32,571 nt of DNA from Oscillospiraceae bacterium (GTDB taxonomy: Bacteria > Bacillota > Clostridia > Oscillospirales > CAG-272), in the NCBI GenBank assembly GCA_015064855.1, contig SVRK01000021.1, positions 1-32,571 of the forward strand. The letters run 5' to 3'. Under the pieces are notes generated by a model, which saw only the letters and a program-made list of their open reading frames with translations, was not told the origin of the DNA and did no database searches. Every line of letters starts with the position of its first letter. Position 1 is the first letter of the stretch. Below, one piece after another: positions 1-6,838 of the stretch. Made by a program: the position numbers and the translations under genes.

Positions 1-222
1 TACAAGAAGCATCTCCTTTGCGCCTTCGTATGGCAGTTCTCTCGGTGCGTTAGGCAGCAATGCAACTGAAGATTTCGTAGGCTTTACAAGTAAGCGGTTA
101 TCGTAAACACCACCAACGACTTTGCCGCCGTAGTACAGCACATATTCGCCCATCATAGCACGGGCAGACAAGCCGCTACATTGTTCCAATACGAAATCTA
201 AATATTCTTTACTACTTGACAT
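1..222 (-). CDS. TfoX/Sxy N-terminal domain protein, 3' part outside window
   Basis: The first 74 codons are visible and the rest of the gene lies beyond the window. The start ATG at 222 is preceded by GAGAGGTAAC, a good ribosome binding site. The reading begins MSSSKEYLDFVLEQ and continues with MMGEYVLYYGGKVVGGVYD, then LLVKPT and LPYEGAKEM. This is the pattern of the TfoX N-terminal domain family (known in competence regulator Sxy/TfoX; in Clostridia usually a short stand-alone protein of about 110 residues with unknown job). The family call comes from recognising this pattern. A competence role is not implied, because stand-alone N-domain proteins are common in non-competent bacteria. The gene has its own sigma-A-type promoter at 261-289 and faces away from the rest of the window. 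Confidence 0.8.
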   Translation of the reverse strand, partial: MSSSKEYLDFVLEQCSGLSARAMMGEYVLYYGGKVVGGVYDNRLLVKPTKSSVALLPNAPRELPYEGAKEMLLV

Positions 223-260
223 AGTTACCTCTCATCAAATTCTTATTTATCGATGAGTTT

Positions 261-289
261 ATTATATCATAAAAACGATAGTGTTTCAA
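261..289 (-). promoter_or_regulatory. Promoter of the TfoX-like gene
   Basis: On the minus strand TTGAAA (289-284) and TATAAT (266-261) are separated by 17 bases. Between the promoter and the start codon the leader can pair CTCATC with GATGAG just ahead of the GAGG ribosome binding site. Confidence 0.75.
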
Positions 290-461
290 GTGAAATATTC
301 GGCGCACGCCGAATGTGAAATAATTCACTCCGTGAATTGTGAAATATTGCTCCTTTGTCGCAATGTGAAATGAAATAAATCCCCTAATGCGCCGCAGCGC
401 ATTTCACACGTGGAGCGTATTTCACGCACGCAGTGCATTTCACAAATCCCGCAAGGGATTT
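290..461. repeat. Array of short palindromes joined by a constant heptamer GTGAAAT
   Basis: The heptamer GTGAAAT starts at 290, 315, 339 and 365, and its reverse complement ATTTCAC starts at 401, 419 and 437. Between the copies lie different small inverted repeats: ATTCGGC/GCCGAAT (297-314), AATTCAC/GTGAATT (322-338), ATTGC/GCAAT (346-364), ATGCGC/GCGCAT (387-402), GCAC/GTGC (426-436) and, at the edge, AAATCCC/GGGATTT (444-461). The stems differ in sequence while the linker is constant, and orientation flips near 375-385. No gene is visible. A related unit (GTCGC/GCGAC followed by ATTTCAC) is at 8289-8308. Confidence 0.8.
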
Positions 462-465
462 TTTC

Positions 466-486
466 TGGCGGAGAAGAGAAGATTTG
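466..486. repeat. 21-bp copy of the tRNA-Ser 3' end (att-like)
   Basis: Bases 466-486 are identical to 708-728, which encode the T-loop half, acceptor strand and CCA of tRNA-Ser. The two copies are direct repeats 242 bp apart. This is the arrangement left by integration at a tRNA 3' end, but no integrase lies between them, so it could equally be a decayed tandem tRNA copy. Confidence 0.75.
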
Positions 487-673
487 CGCCCCAAGGGCGT
501 ACTGTTGTCGTTAGCCAATCAAACGTCGCAAAATGAGATTTTGCTCGTTTTCTTGGACGACTGCCACTCCTTATTCCTCGCTTCATCACCCACTGGGTGC
601 GCTCGGAAACGTCCCTTCCTTGCCAGTGGTAACCGACACGAATGAAGTTTCAAACCCTTCTCACCAAGCAAAT
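487..673 (-). other. Structured segment downstream of tRNA-Ser, no gene
   Basis: The segment lies between the two tRNA-end copies. On the minus strand it contains a perfect hairpin GCAAAAT-CTC-ATTTTGC (553-537), extended outward by AACG/CGTT pairs, and a longer-range pair CCACTGG/CCAGTGG (about 631-590). Overlapping short reading frames exist on both strands but have no ribosome binding site and look like translated structure. It could be an RNA, or the remnant of a small element inserted at the tRNA. Confidence 0.45.
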
Positions 674-704
674 AAAAAAGGACACCGAATTGGTGTCCTT
701 TTTT
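674..704. terminator. Terminator after tRNA-Ser, bidirectional form
   Basis: Stem GGACACC (680-686), loop GAATT, stem GGTGTCC (692-698), with six A on one side and six T on the other, so it can work on either strand. On the minus strand it lies four bases past the tRNA CCA. Confidence 0.85.
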
Positions 705-707
705 ATT

Positions 708-798
708 TGGCGGAGAAGAGAAGATTTGAACTTCCGCGCCGGTTACCCGACCTACACCCTTAGCAGGGGCGCCTCTTCGGCCACTTGAGTACTTCTCC
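708..798 (-). tRNA. tRNA-Ser (anticodon GCU)
   Basis: The gene reads from 798 to 708 with an encoded CCA. The acceptor stem GGAGAAG pairs with CTTCTCC, the anticodon stem CGCCC pairs with GGGTG, and its loop CTGCTAA gives anticodon GCT, which reads AGC and AGU codons. A long variable arm follows, as in class II serine tRNAs, then a T arm with TTCAAAT. A consensus promoter (854-882) and a terminator (674-704) frame it. Confidence 0.97.
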
Positions 799-853
799 AT
801 AGAAAGTACGCAACCAAGGTTGCACAAACCGCCGTTTCGTAGTTTGCTATTAG

Positions 854-882
854 ATTATACACAATTTTAACCACCTTGTCAA
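854..882 (-). promoter_or_regulatory. Promoter of tRNA-Ser
   Basis: Minus-strand TTGACA (882-877), 17-base spacer, TATAAT (859-854): a perfect match to the sigma-A consensus. The tRNA 5' end is 56 bases downstream. Confidence 0.9.
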
Positions 883-949
883 TAGTTTTTTTCTTTTTAT
901 TTCTTTTATACTGCATCAAGGGAGAAAAAAGTGCAATATTTTCGCTATT

Positions 950-969
950 TTATATAATAAATTATATAA
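950..969. promoter_or_regulatory. AT-rich palindrome upstream of the SGNH/MFS/GH3 operon
   Basis: TTATATAAT, two A, ATTATATAA form a perfect 9-2-9 inverted repeat six bases upstream of the -35 box at 976. It could be an operator. AT-rich palindromes also arise by chance. Confidence 0.35.
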
Positions 970-975
970 ATTTGC

Positions 976-1004
976 TTTACACCTTATAACCTTTGTGATA
1001 TACT
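976..1004 (+). promoter_or_regulatory. Promoter of the SGNH/MFS/GH3 operon
   Basis: TTTACA (976-981), 17 bases, TATACT (999-1004), with an extended -10 TG at 996-997. The first start codon is 27 bases beyond the -10 box. Confidence 0.75.
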
Positions 1005-1031
1005 TTAGATATAAAAATATTCGAGGTGCAT

Positions 1032-2048
1032 ATGAAATTTACTTACAAGGATAAGCCTATAAAGGCTTTTGGCGTTCCAAATATCGAAAAAAGTCAAAAA
1101 TTTGAACGTTTACCAAAGGAACTCCGTGAAAAGCTTCCAAATCTTGAATTTTTGGGCAGAAGAACCCCCGGGGCAAGAATTGGATTTAGAACCGATGCGC
1201 CTACATTTACAGTTAGAGTAGAGCTTGAAACGCTTTCTCCTGATATCGGTATGTCAATCTACACATGTCAAAGCGCTTGCGTTTATCTCGGTGCACGTCA
1301 AAAATCAAAATTTTTAGGTATTGTTAATCCTAAAAGCTATGAAACCAAGAATTTTGAAAAGGCGTTCAATAAGCCCGAGGGCATGGACGAAATCACAATT
1401 TGGCTACCACGAAATGAGGTAATTTCTAACGTTGAAATTGAAATTCCCGACGGATATAAGATAGAAGCACCGACACCGTATAAATATTCTTTACCTGCAA
1501 TTTATTACGGCTCGTCAATTACAGAGCAAGCCGTAGCAGCCAATCAATGTGCAAGCTACAATGCATTAATCTCTCGTCATTTAGACCTTGACTACTATAA
1601 TTTCGGTTTTTCCGGCAGCTGCAAGGGAGAGGTCGAAATGGCGGACTTTATAAACACACTCGACTTTTCGCTTTTTGTTTATGATTACGATCATAACGCG
1701 CCAACTGTTGAGCATTTAATGGCAACGCACGAGCCTTTTTATAAGAAAATAAGAGAAAAGAATCCAACCGTGCCAATTATTATGATAACGCGCCCAACCG
1801 CAACCTTTGGCGAGGATGCCCGCGCGCGCCGTGATGTTGTCAAGGCAACATATGAAAACGCAATAAAGAACGGAGATAAAAACGTGTATTTTATCGATGG
1901 TGAGGACTTTTTCAAGGATTTTGACGACAAAGAGGTATGCTTCATCGATACAATTCATCCAACGGATTTGGGCTTTTATAAAATGACAGAATTAATAGAG
2001 CCTGTAATAAAAGAGGCGCTCGCTTCGTTCGATAGAACGGACGTTTGA
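1032..2048 (+). CDS. SGNH/GDSL-type esterase with N-terminal beta domain
   Basis: A 338-residue protein. I chose the ATG at 1032 because GAGG (1023-1026) sits six bases before it; a GTG at 1026 would overlap that site. Residues 1-150 are a beta-rich region with GMSIY near 73-77, resembling the GxDLY domain that precedes some SGNH acyl-esterases. The SGNH blocks follow: GSSIT (160-164, nucleophile Ser162), GFSG (192-195), DYDHNAP with Asn222, and DTIHP with Asp306 and His309. Known relatives deacylate carbohydrates or lipids; the substrate is not visible. There is no signal peptide, so it should be cytoplasmic. It is the first gene of a run with an MFS transporter and a GH3 enzyme, which suggests removal of acyl groups from an imported glycoside. 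The family call is firm and the role is inferred. Confidence 0.85.
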   Translation: MKFTYKDKPIKAFGVPNIEKSQKFERLPKELREKLPNLEFLGRRTPGARIGFRTDAPTFTVRVELETLSPDIGMSIYTCQSACVYLGARQKSKFLGIVNPKSYETKNFEKAFNKPEGMDEITIWLPRNEVISNVEIEIPDGYKIEAPTPYKYSLPAIYYGSSITEQAVAANQCASYNALISRHLDLDYYNFGFSGSCKGEVEMADFINTLDFSLFVYDYDHNAPTVEHLMATHEPFYKKIREKNPTVPIIMITRPTATFGEDARARRDVVKATYENAIKNGDKNVYFIDGEDFFKDFDDKEVCFIDTIHPTDLGFYKMTELIEPVIKEALASFDRTDV

Positions 2049-2065
2049 AAATGGTGAAAACAGTT

Positions 2066-2096
2066 ATGTAGGGGACGGCGCCCTCGACGTCCCGTT
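2066..2096. repeat. Small GGGACG...CGTCCC palindrome between genes
   Basis: GGGACG (2072-2077) and CGTCCC (2088-2093) flank a 10-base GC-rich loop between the SGNH and MFS genes. The GC content differs sharply from its surroundings, suggesting a small dispersed palindromic unit. It has no T tract, so it is not a clear terminator and the operon may continue through it. Confidence 0.5.
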
Positions 2097-2109
2097 AAAA
2101 GGAGAAAAA

Positions 2110-3345
2110 ATGACAAAGGTAAAGCCAAGAGTCAGGGCAATTGCCTGGCTGCTTTCACTTGCATATTTTGCAAGCTACGTTATGCGAATAAACTTTTCCG
2201 TCGTTATAGTTGAGGTCTGTCAGGACCTTAATAAGGAAAAGGAAGAGTTAGCTTTTATTTTAACTGCCCTTACGGTAACTTACGGTCTTGGACAAATTAT
2301 CTGTGGTATAATAGGCGACAAAATCAAGCCGAGATTTATGCTAACCGCAGGTCTTATATTAGCTATTGTTTGTAATATTTCTATGTTCTTTGCCGAAAAC
2401 GTGATTTTAATGGCGGTAATATGGGGCATAAACGGCTTTGCACACGCAATGTTCTGGCCACCGATAGTTAAGCTAATGGCTATGCACCTAACAGAGGTTG
2501 AATATTCATATGCCTCAGTGCGCGTTACGTGGGGCTCCTCGATAGCTACAATTTTACTTTATTTAACTTGTCCCTTCTTACTTTTTATAGTGGATTGGGA
2601 TGCAATTATGCTAATTTGCGCTACAATCGGAACTCTTGTTATGATTGCTTGGATAGTTTTATCCCCTAAGCTCTTTAGGGAGGCGGGAGAGGAGCAAAAA
2701 AGCGTTGCCGCACCGAAGGTTGAAGGTATAAAGCCACCGAAATACGTATTTTTACCGCTTATACTTATAATGATAGCGATAATTATGCAGGGGGCACTCC
2801 GTGATGGAGTTACCGCTTGGATGCCGTCATATCTTGTAGAAACGTTTAGCATCCCATCACAGTGGTCAATTCTTATAACAGTAGTGCTTGCTATTTTCAG
2901 TATGATTAGCTTTACTGTATTTGATTACATAAACAGACGCTTCTTTAAAAACGAGGTCTTTTGTGCAGGATTTATTTTCTTGCTTGCTACTGTTTCGGCG
3001 GCGCTGCTTTTTGTCAGCAACAAATTCGGTATAGCGATACCGTCAATTATACTTATGTCAATTTTGGTTGCGTGTATGCACGGCACGAACCTTATGCTAA
3101 TAGCCATAGCGCCAAAACGCTTTAAAAGCAGTGGAAGGGTATCAACCTATTCGGGAGTTATGAATGCCTGTACGTATGTGGGCGCGGCAATCTCAACCTA
3201 CGCCTTTGCCGCTATTGCCACGGGTATCGGTTGGGATTTCGTTATAGGACTTTGGATAGGTGTAGCATTTATTGGATGCGCCCTTTGCCTAATAGCACTA
3301 CCAAAATGGAAAAAATTTAAAAAAGAATATGATAAAGAGGATTAA
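2110..3345 (+). CDS. MFS transporter, OPA (organophosphate/sugar-phosphate)-like
   Basis: A 411-residue inner-membrane protein with about 12 hydrophobic segments in two halves split by a basic/acidic cytoplasmic loop near residues 190-215. The start at 2110 has AAAAGGAG eight bases ahead. The N-terminus AYFASYVMRINFSVV and the GxxxD-type loop CGIIGDKIKPR after helix 2 fit the major facilitator superfamily, most like the OPA group (GlpT/UhpT-type antiporters). That group usually carries phosphorylated sugars or glycerol phosphate, yet this gene is followed after 21 bases by a GH3 glycosidase. The substrate may therefore be an unphosphorylated glycoside, and the exact specificity cannot be read from the sequence. 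Family confidence is high and substrate confidence is low. Confidence 0.85.
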   Translation: MTKVKPRVRAIAWLLSLAYFASYVMRINFSVVIVEVCQDLNKEKEELAFILTALTVTYGLGQIICGIIGDKIKPRFMLTAGLILAIVCNISMFFAENVILMAVIWGINGFAHAMFWPPIVKLMAMHLTEVEYSYASVRVTWGSSIATILLYLTCPFLLFIVDWDAIMLICATIGTLVMIAWIVLSPKLFREAGEEQKSVAAPKVEGIKPPKYVFLPLILIMIAIIMQGALRDGVTAWMPSYLVETFSIPSQWSILITVVLAIFSMISFTVFDYINRRFFKNEVFCAGFIFLLATVSAALLFVSNKFGIAIPSIILMSILVACMHGTNLMLIAIAPKRFKSSGRVSTYSGVMNACTYVGAAISTYAFAAIATGIGWDFVIGLWIGVAFIGCALCLIALPKWKKFKKEYDKED

Positions 3346-3366
3346 AATAGAAAGGTGTAAATAAAA

Positions 3367-5523
3367 ATGAAAGCACAAGAAATTTTAAATGGGATGACGC
3401 TTGACGAAAAAATATATCATCTTGTACAAATGACAACAATGACTTACCTAAAGACAGATGGCACAAATATCGTAACAGGTCCTAACAGCAGAATGCAGCT
3501 CGATAAGGAGTACATTTACGAGGTTGGTACGCTTTTAAACCTTGTTGGCGCACAAACAATGATTGATGCCTTAACTAATTTCTTAAACGGAAGCAAAAAG
3601 AAGGTAACCCCTGTATTTATGCAGGACGTTATCCACGGACATAGAACCCTATACCCGATAAATCTTGGCGTTGCAGCTTCATTTAACCGAGAGCTTGCCC
3701 ATGACCTTGCGGCTATGGCTGCAAAGGAAGCAAGCCTTGACGGTGTTAGCGTAGCATTTGCACCGATGGTTGACCTTGTTCGCGACCCAAGATGGGGACG
3801 CGTTATGGAGTCAAGCGGTGAAGACCCATACCTAAATGGAGAAATGGCTGCTGCAACAGTAAAGGGCTTCCAAGGCGATATGGGCAAATACAATATTGCC
3901 GCTTGCGTTAAGCACTACGCCGCATATGGTGGAGCTGAGGCAGGTCGTGACTACAACACAGTTGATATGAGTGAAAGAACCTTAAGACAATACTACTTGC
4001 CACCATATAAGGCAGCAGTTGATGCAGGCGTTAAAATGGTTATGACCGCGTTTAATATTGTTGACGGTGTTCCTTGCTCGGGTAACAAATGGCTCGTTAA
4101 GGATATCTTACGCGATGAGTGGGGCTTTGACGGAGTAGTTATAAGCGATTATAGTGCGTTTGAGGAAATGATTGACCACGGAAACTGCCAAGACAGAAAG
4201 GAATGTGCATATCTCGCTATGGAAGCGACAGAGGATATTGAAATGATGTCGCCTTGCTATGCACTTTATTTAAAGGAGCTTATTAACGAGGGTAAAATCA
4301 CAATTAAGCAAGTAGATGACGCCGTTTTAAGAATACTCAAATTGAAAGAGGAGCTTGGCGTATTTGAAAATCCTTATCGTTCGGTAAACGTAGAGGAGGC
4401 GGCAAGAGTTCAGGTAGGACCTGAGCATAGAGCTTTGGCAAGATGTGGCGCGGAAGAAAGCGCGGTTCTTTTGAAGAATAACGGTATTTTGCCACTATCC
4501 AAGGATGTAAAGAGCGTTGCTCTTATCGGCCCTAACGCAAACACAGGAGAAATCCATGGCAGCTGGCATTGTGGCGGTAAGATTGACGAAACTATTACAG
4601 TTCTTGAAGGCTTTAAGAATATTATTGGCGATAGAGTTAAGTATGCAAAGGGCTGTGATATTCTTTATAACTCAACTGATGAATCTATGATTGACGAGGC
4701 GGTTAAGCTCGCATCCGAGTGTGAGGTTTGTGTTCTTTGCCTTGGTGAGCATCAGGAATATTCCGGCGAGGGTAACTGCCGTGCGAATATTGAGCTTCCT
4801 GAAGTTCAATATAAGCTTCTTGAAAAAGTTTTAGAGGTTAACAAAAACGTAGTTGTTGCACTCTTTGCAGGCAGACCTCTTGCTATTTCCAAGCTCGACG
4901 AGCTTGCTCCTGCTATACTTGATATGTGGATGCCGGGTACTGAAGCGGGTAACGCTTGCGCTAACCTTATCTTTGCAAACGCTATCCCATCAGGTAAGAT
5001 AACAATGACCTTCCCACGTGAGCTTGGTCAAGTTCCAATTTACTATAACGCATATAGAACAGGCAGACCAAAATTAGAGGAGGATGACTTCAATCGCGTT
5101 CGCTTTACCTCGTCATATCTTGATATGCCAAATAGCCCACTCTATCCGTTTGGCTATGGCTTATCATATACCGATTTTGAATATAGTGACTTTAAATTGA
5201 GCGCATCAAAAATGAAGCGTGACGAAACTCTAGTTGCTTCAGTTAAGGTTAAAAATGTAGGCAAGTATAAGGCTAAGGAAGCGGTTCAATTCTATATCCG
5301 CGACGTTGTTGGTTCTGTTGTAAGACCTATGAAGGAATTAAAGGGCTTTGAGAAAATTGAGCTTGATATAGGTGAAGAAAAGACAGTGGAATTTACAATC
5401 ACCGAGGATATGCTTAAATTCTGGAATAAGGATATGGACTTTGTTGCCGAAAACGGCAAATTTGAGGTCTTTATTGGCAAGGATTCAAGATGCAAGCCAT
5501 ACGCAAGCTTTGAATTAGTATAA
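3367..5523 (+). CDS. Glycoside hydrolase family 3 (beta-glucosidase/xylosidase type)
   Basis: A 718-residue protein. The start has GAAAGGTG upstream. Residues 1-330 form the TIM-barrel domain with RDPRWGR (139-145), ESSGEDPY (148-155), KH (182-183) and the nucleophile Asp261 in VVISDYSAF. Residues 365-600 form the alpha/beta sandwich domain, with the likely acid/base Glu468 in YSGEGNCR. Residues 620-718 form the fibronectin-III-like C-terminal domain usual in bacterial beta-glucosidases. There is no signal peptide, so the enzyme should act in the cytoplasm on glycosides brought in by the neighbouring transporter, after deacylation by the SGNH protein. GH3 covers beta-glucosidase, xylosidase and arabinofuranosidase activities, and I cannot choose between them. 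It ends the operon, with a strong terminator at 5527-5560. Confidence 0.95.
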   Translation: MKAQEILNGMTLDEKIYHLVQMTTMTYLKTDGTNIVTGPNSRMQLDKEYIYEVGTLLNLVGAQTMIDALTNFLNGSKKKVTPVFMQDVIHGHRTLYPINLGVAASFNRELAHDLAAMAAKEASLDGVSVAFAPMVDLVRDPRWGRVMESSGEDPYLNGEMAAATVKGFQGDMGKYNIAACVKHYAAYGGAEAGRDYNTVDMSERTLRQYYLPPYKAAVDAGVKMVMTAFNIVDGVPCSGNKWLVKDILRDEWGFDGVVISDYSAFEEMIDHGNCQDRKECAYLAMEATEDIEMMSPCYALYLKELINEGKITIKQVDDAVLRILKLKEELGVFENPYRSVNVEEAARVQVGPEHRALARCGAEESAVLLKNNGILPLSKDVKSVALIGPNANTGEIHGSWHCGGKIDETITVLEGFKNIIGDRVKYAKGCDILYNSTDESMIDEAVKLASECEVCVLCLGEHQEYSGEGNCRANIELPEVQYKLLEKVLEVNKNVVVALFAGRPLAISKLDELAPAILDMWMPGTEAGNACANLIFANAIPSGKITMTFPRELGQVPIYYNAYRTGRPKLEEDDFNRVRFTSSYLDMPNSPLYPFGYGLSYTDFEYSDFKLSASKMKRDETLVASVKVKNVGKYKAKEAVQFYIRDVVGSVVRPMKELKGFEKIELDIGEEKTVEFTITEDMLKFWNKDMDFVAENGKFEVFIGKDSRCKPYASFELV

Positions 5524-5526
5524 ACA

Positions 5527-5560
5527 AAAGCAGACACTTTACATGAAGTGTCTGCTTTTT
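5527..5560. terminator. Terminator shared by the GH3 operon and the XRE gene
   Basis: Stem AAGCAGACACTT, loop ACATG, then AAGTGTCTGCTT and a T run. On the plus strand it ends the GH3 operon. The T run overlaps the stop codon of the convergent XRE gene. Confidence 0.9.
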
Positions 5561-5768
5561 AATTTTTCTTGAATTCTTCACCTGTTATAAGATAGTCAAT
5601 AGAAACGCCGAAATATTGCGACATTCTTACAAGCATATCTATATCGGGGCTTCTTTTTCCATTTTCATAAAAGGAAATGGCTTCACGGCTTATGTTTAAA
5701 TCGAAGGAAACCTTAAGCTGACTGTAGCCCTTTTTCTTTCGCAAAAGCTTAAGCCCCTTCATTTCCAT
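5559..5768 (-). CDS. XRE-family helix-turn-helix regulator
   Basis: A 69-residue protein. I chose the ATG at 5768 because GGGAGGGG lies five bases upstream. Almost the whole protein is one HTH_3 domain: LRKKKGYSQLKVSFDLNIS gives helices 1-2, SREAISFYENGKRSPD the recognition helix and following turn, and MSQYFGVSIDYLITGE the usual end. No sensor domain is visible. It is divergent from a zinc-ribbon membrane protein gene (5888), with two identical-type palindromes TGTAACA-N3-TGTTACA between them. This suggests the regulator binds there and controls both genes. That link is inference from position and symmetry; the domain call is firm. Confidence 0.92.
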   Translation of the reverse strand: MEMKGLKLLRKKKGYSQLKVSFDLNISREAISFYENGKRSPDIDMLVRMSQYFGVSIDYLITGEEFKKN

Positions 5769-5798
5769 AAGTGCCCCTCCCGTCAAGTAAAAATCACC

Positions 5799-5827
5799 TT
5801 GACTTTAGTGTAACATTATGTTACAAT
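5799..5827 (+). promoter_or_regulatory. Promoter of the zinc-ribbon membrane protein gene
   Basis: TTGACT (5799-5804), 17 bases, TACAAT (5822-5827). The first operator palindrome (5809-5825) fills the spacer and overlaps the -10 box, so a bound repressor would block polymerase. Confidence 0.8.
5809..5825. promoter_or_regulatory. Operator 1, TGTAACA-TTA-TGTTACA
   Basis: Perfect 7-3-7 inverted repeat inside the plus-strand promoter. Its centre is 24 bp from that of operator 2, slightly more than two helical turns, so two dimers could sit on roughly the same face. The likely binder is the XRE protein at 5559-5768. Confidence 0.75.
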
Positions 5828-5832
5828 ATTTA

Positions 5833-5849
5833 TGTAACAATTTGTTACA
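5833..5849. promoter_or_regulatory. Operator 2, TGTAACA-ATT-TGTTACA
   Basis: Second perfect 7-3-7 inverted repeat with the same half-sites as operator 1, extended by one A/T pair on each side (5832-5850). It lies just downstream of the plus-strand -10 box. Confidence 0.75.
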
Positions 5850-5887
5850 TTTTAAAATAATGAAAAATAATAGAAGGAGGAAATTTT

Positions 5888-6694
5888 ATGTATTGCAGAA
5901 ATTGTGGAAAAGAAATAGAGGAAAGTGTCTTTTGCCCATACTGTGGAAGCGGACAAGATGCAAGTAACGTCGAAAAAGGAGAAATTGTGCCAACCATAAC
6001 CGAGGATGGTAGACAAATATACAGGGATTCTAACGAGGCGTATAAGGCTTTTAAAAAGACGAGCGCAGTGCCGACAGCTATTGCTATATTCTCGGTTATT
6101 GCATGTATAGCGATGATGCTAAGCATCTTAGTTTGGTTTTTGGCAGCGTGGGGTTTAATAGCTGGTCGCTATTTTCCACTAATTAATGGCGTATCGATAG
6201 TAATGTCTATAATTGGTTTTTTTATGATGGATTTAGCAGGTTTTTTATTTGTGCCAAGTGGGATATTTGCTATAGTGTGGACAAGATCCTTAAGCTCTTG
6301 GATACGTAAAAACAATGTAGATTGTAGAGAAACTACGAAAAATGACAAAAGATGGAGTGTTTTAAAAGTAGCTCAACTCTTTAACGATGATCCAAAATCC
6401 AAAAAGCTCCATCTTGTGGCAAGAATTATAATGATTATAACGTTCCCTATCGGATGTTGGGCGGTTGGCGTTTATTATGTGGTTGGAATTGTTGGAATGA
6501 GTTCACTTTCTACGTATTTGTTAACTATTGAAAAATATTCGTTTTTGACAGAACCAAATACATGGATTTTCTTATATATGCTAATATCAATTTTTGTTTT
6601 CTTTGTGATAATGGTGGTTTTTAGTATGCCAGCTCTGATAATGGAAGCTGTTTTGATAAAAAGAGCAAATAAAAATTTTGAAAAACAAAGCTAA
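5888..6694 (+). CDS. Zinc-ribbon multi-pass membrane protein
   Basis: A 268-residue protein starting seven bases after AGAAGGAGG. The N-terminus MYCRNCGKEI...FCPYCG is a four-cysteine zinc ribbon (Cys3, Cys6, Cys16, Cys19). A 40-residue polar linker follows, then four to five hydrophobic segments, roughly 61-85, 95-120, 175-205 and 225-255. The cytoplasmic loop around 135-170 is basic. I do not recognise the membrane domain. Its promoter is covered by two operators facing an XRE regulator, so it is probably the regulated target, made only under some condition. Two other zinc-ribbon or small hydrophobic proteins occur here (16993 and 24762). Envelope-linked function is a guess; membrane location and zinc ribbon are visible. 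Confidence 0.85.
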   Translation: MYCRNCGKEIEESVFCPYCGSGQDASNVEKGEIVPTITEDGRQIYRDSNEAYKAFKKTSAVPTAIAIFSVIACIAMMLSILVWFLAAWGLIAGRYFPLINGVSIVMSIIGFFMMDLAGFLFVPSGIFAIVWTRSLSSWIRKNNVDCRETTKNDKRWSVLKVAQLFNDDPKSKKLHLVARIIMIITFPIGCWAVGVYYVVGIVGMSSLSTYLLTIEKYSFLTEPNTWIFLYMLISIFVFFVIMVVFSMPALIMEAVLIKRANKNFEKQS

Positions 6695-6708
6695 AATAAA
6701 AACGAAAT

Positions 6709-6758
6709 CCCAAAAAATTCGTGTTTACTTCAAAGACACTCGTTTTTTAACTTTTACA
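6709..6758 (+). terminator. Possible terminator after the zinc-ribbon gene
   Basis: CGTGTTT and AAAGACACTCG pair imperfectly around ACTTC and are followed by TTTTTT (6743-6748). It is a weaker hairpin than the others in the window. Confidence 0.45.
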
Positions 6759-6761
6759 AAA

Positions 6762-6822
6762 AGAGGCACTGACAAAAATCAGTACCTCTTTATGCTTTTT
6801 GTTTTTGGTTATGCCTCAACGT
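6762..6822. repeat. 61-bp direct repeat, copy 1, containing a terminator hairpin
   Basis: Identical over 61 bases to 7030-7090. Its first 28 bases form the hairpin GAGGCACTGA / TCAGTACCTC with one mismatch. The rest includes GCTTTTTGTTTTTGG, which also starts the repeat units at 14 kb. The two copies bracket the structured element at 6839-7015. Confidence 0.9.
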
Positions 6823-6838
6823 AAAAGAAGCTTCATAT

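Noticed and set aside
290..461. CRISPR array
   Set aside because: The repeated unit is only 7 bp, spacers are themselves palindromes of unequal length, and orientation flips. No cas gene is near.
433..827. Short overlapping reading frames on both strands around tRNA-Ser
   Set aside because: They run through the tRNA, its terminator and the structured segment, have no ribosome binding sites and resemble no protein.
2066..2096. Terminator splitting the SGNH gene from the MFS gene
   Set aside because: The hairpin has only six pairs, a 10-base loop and no T tract.
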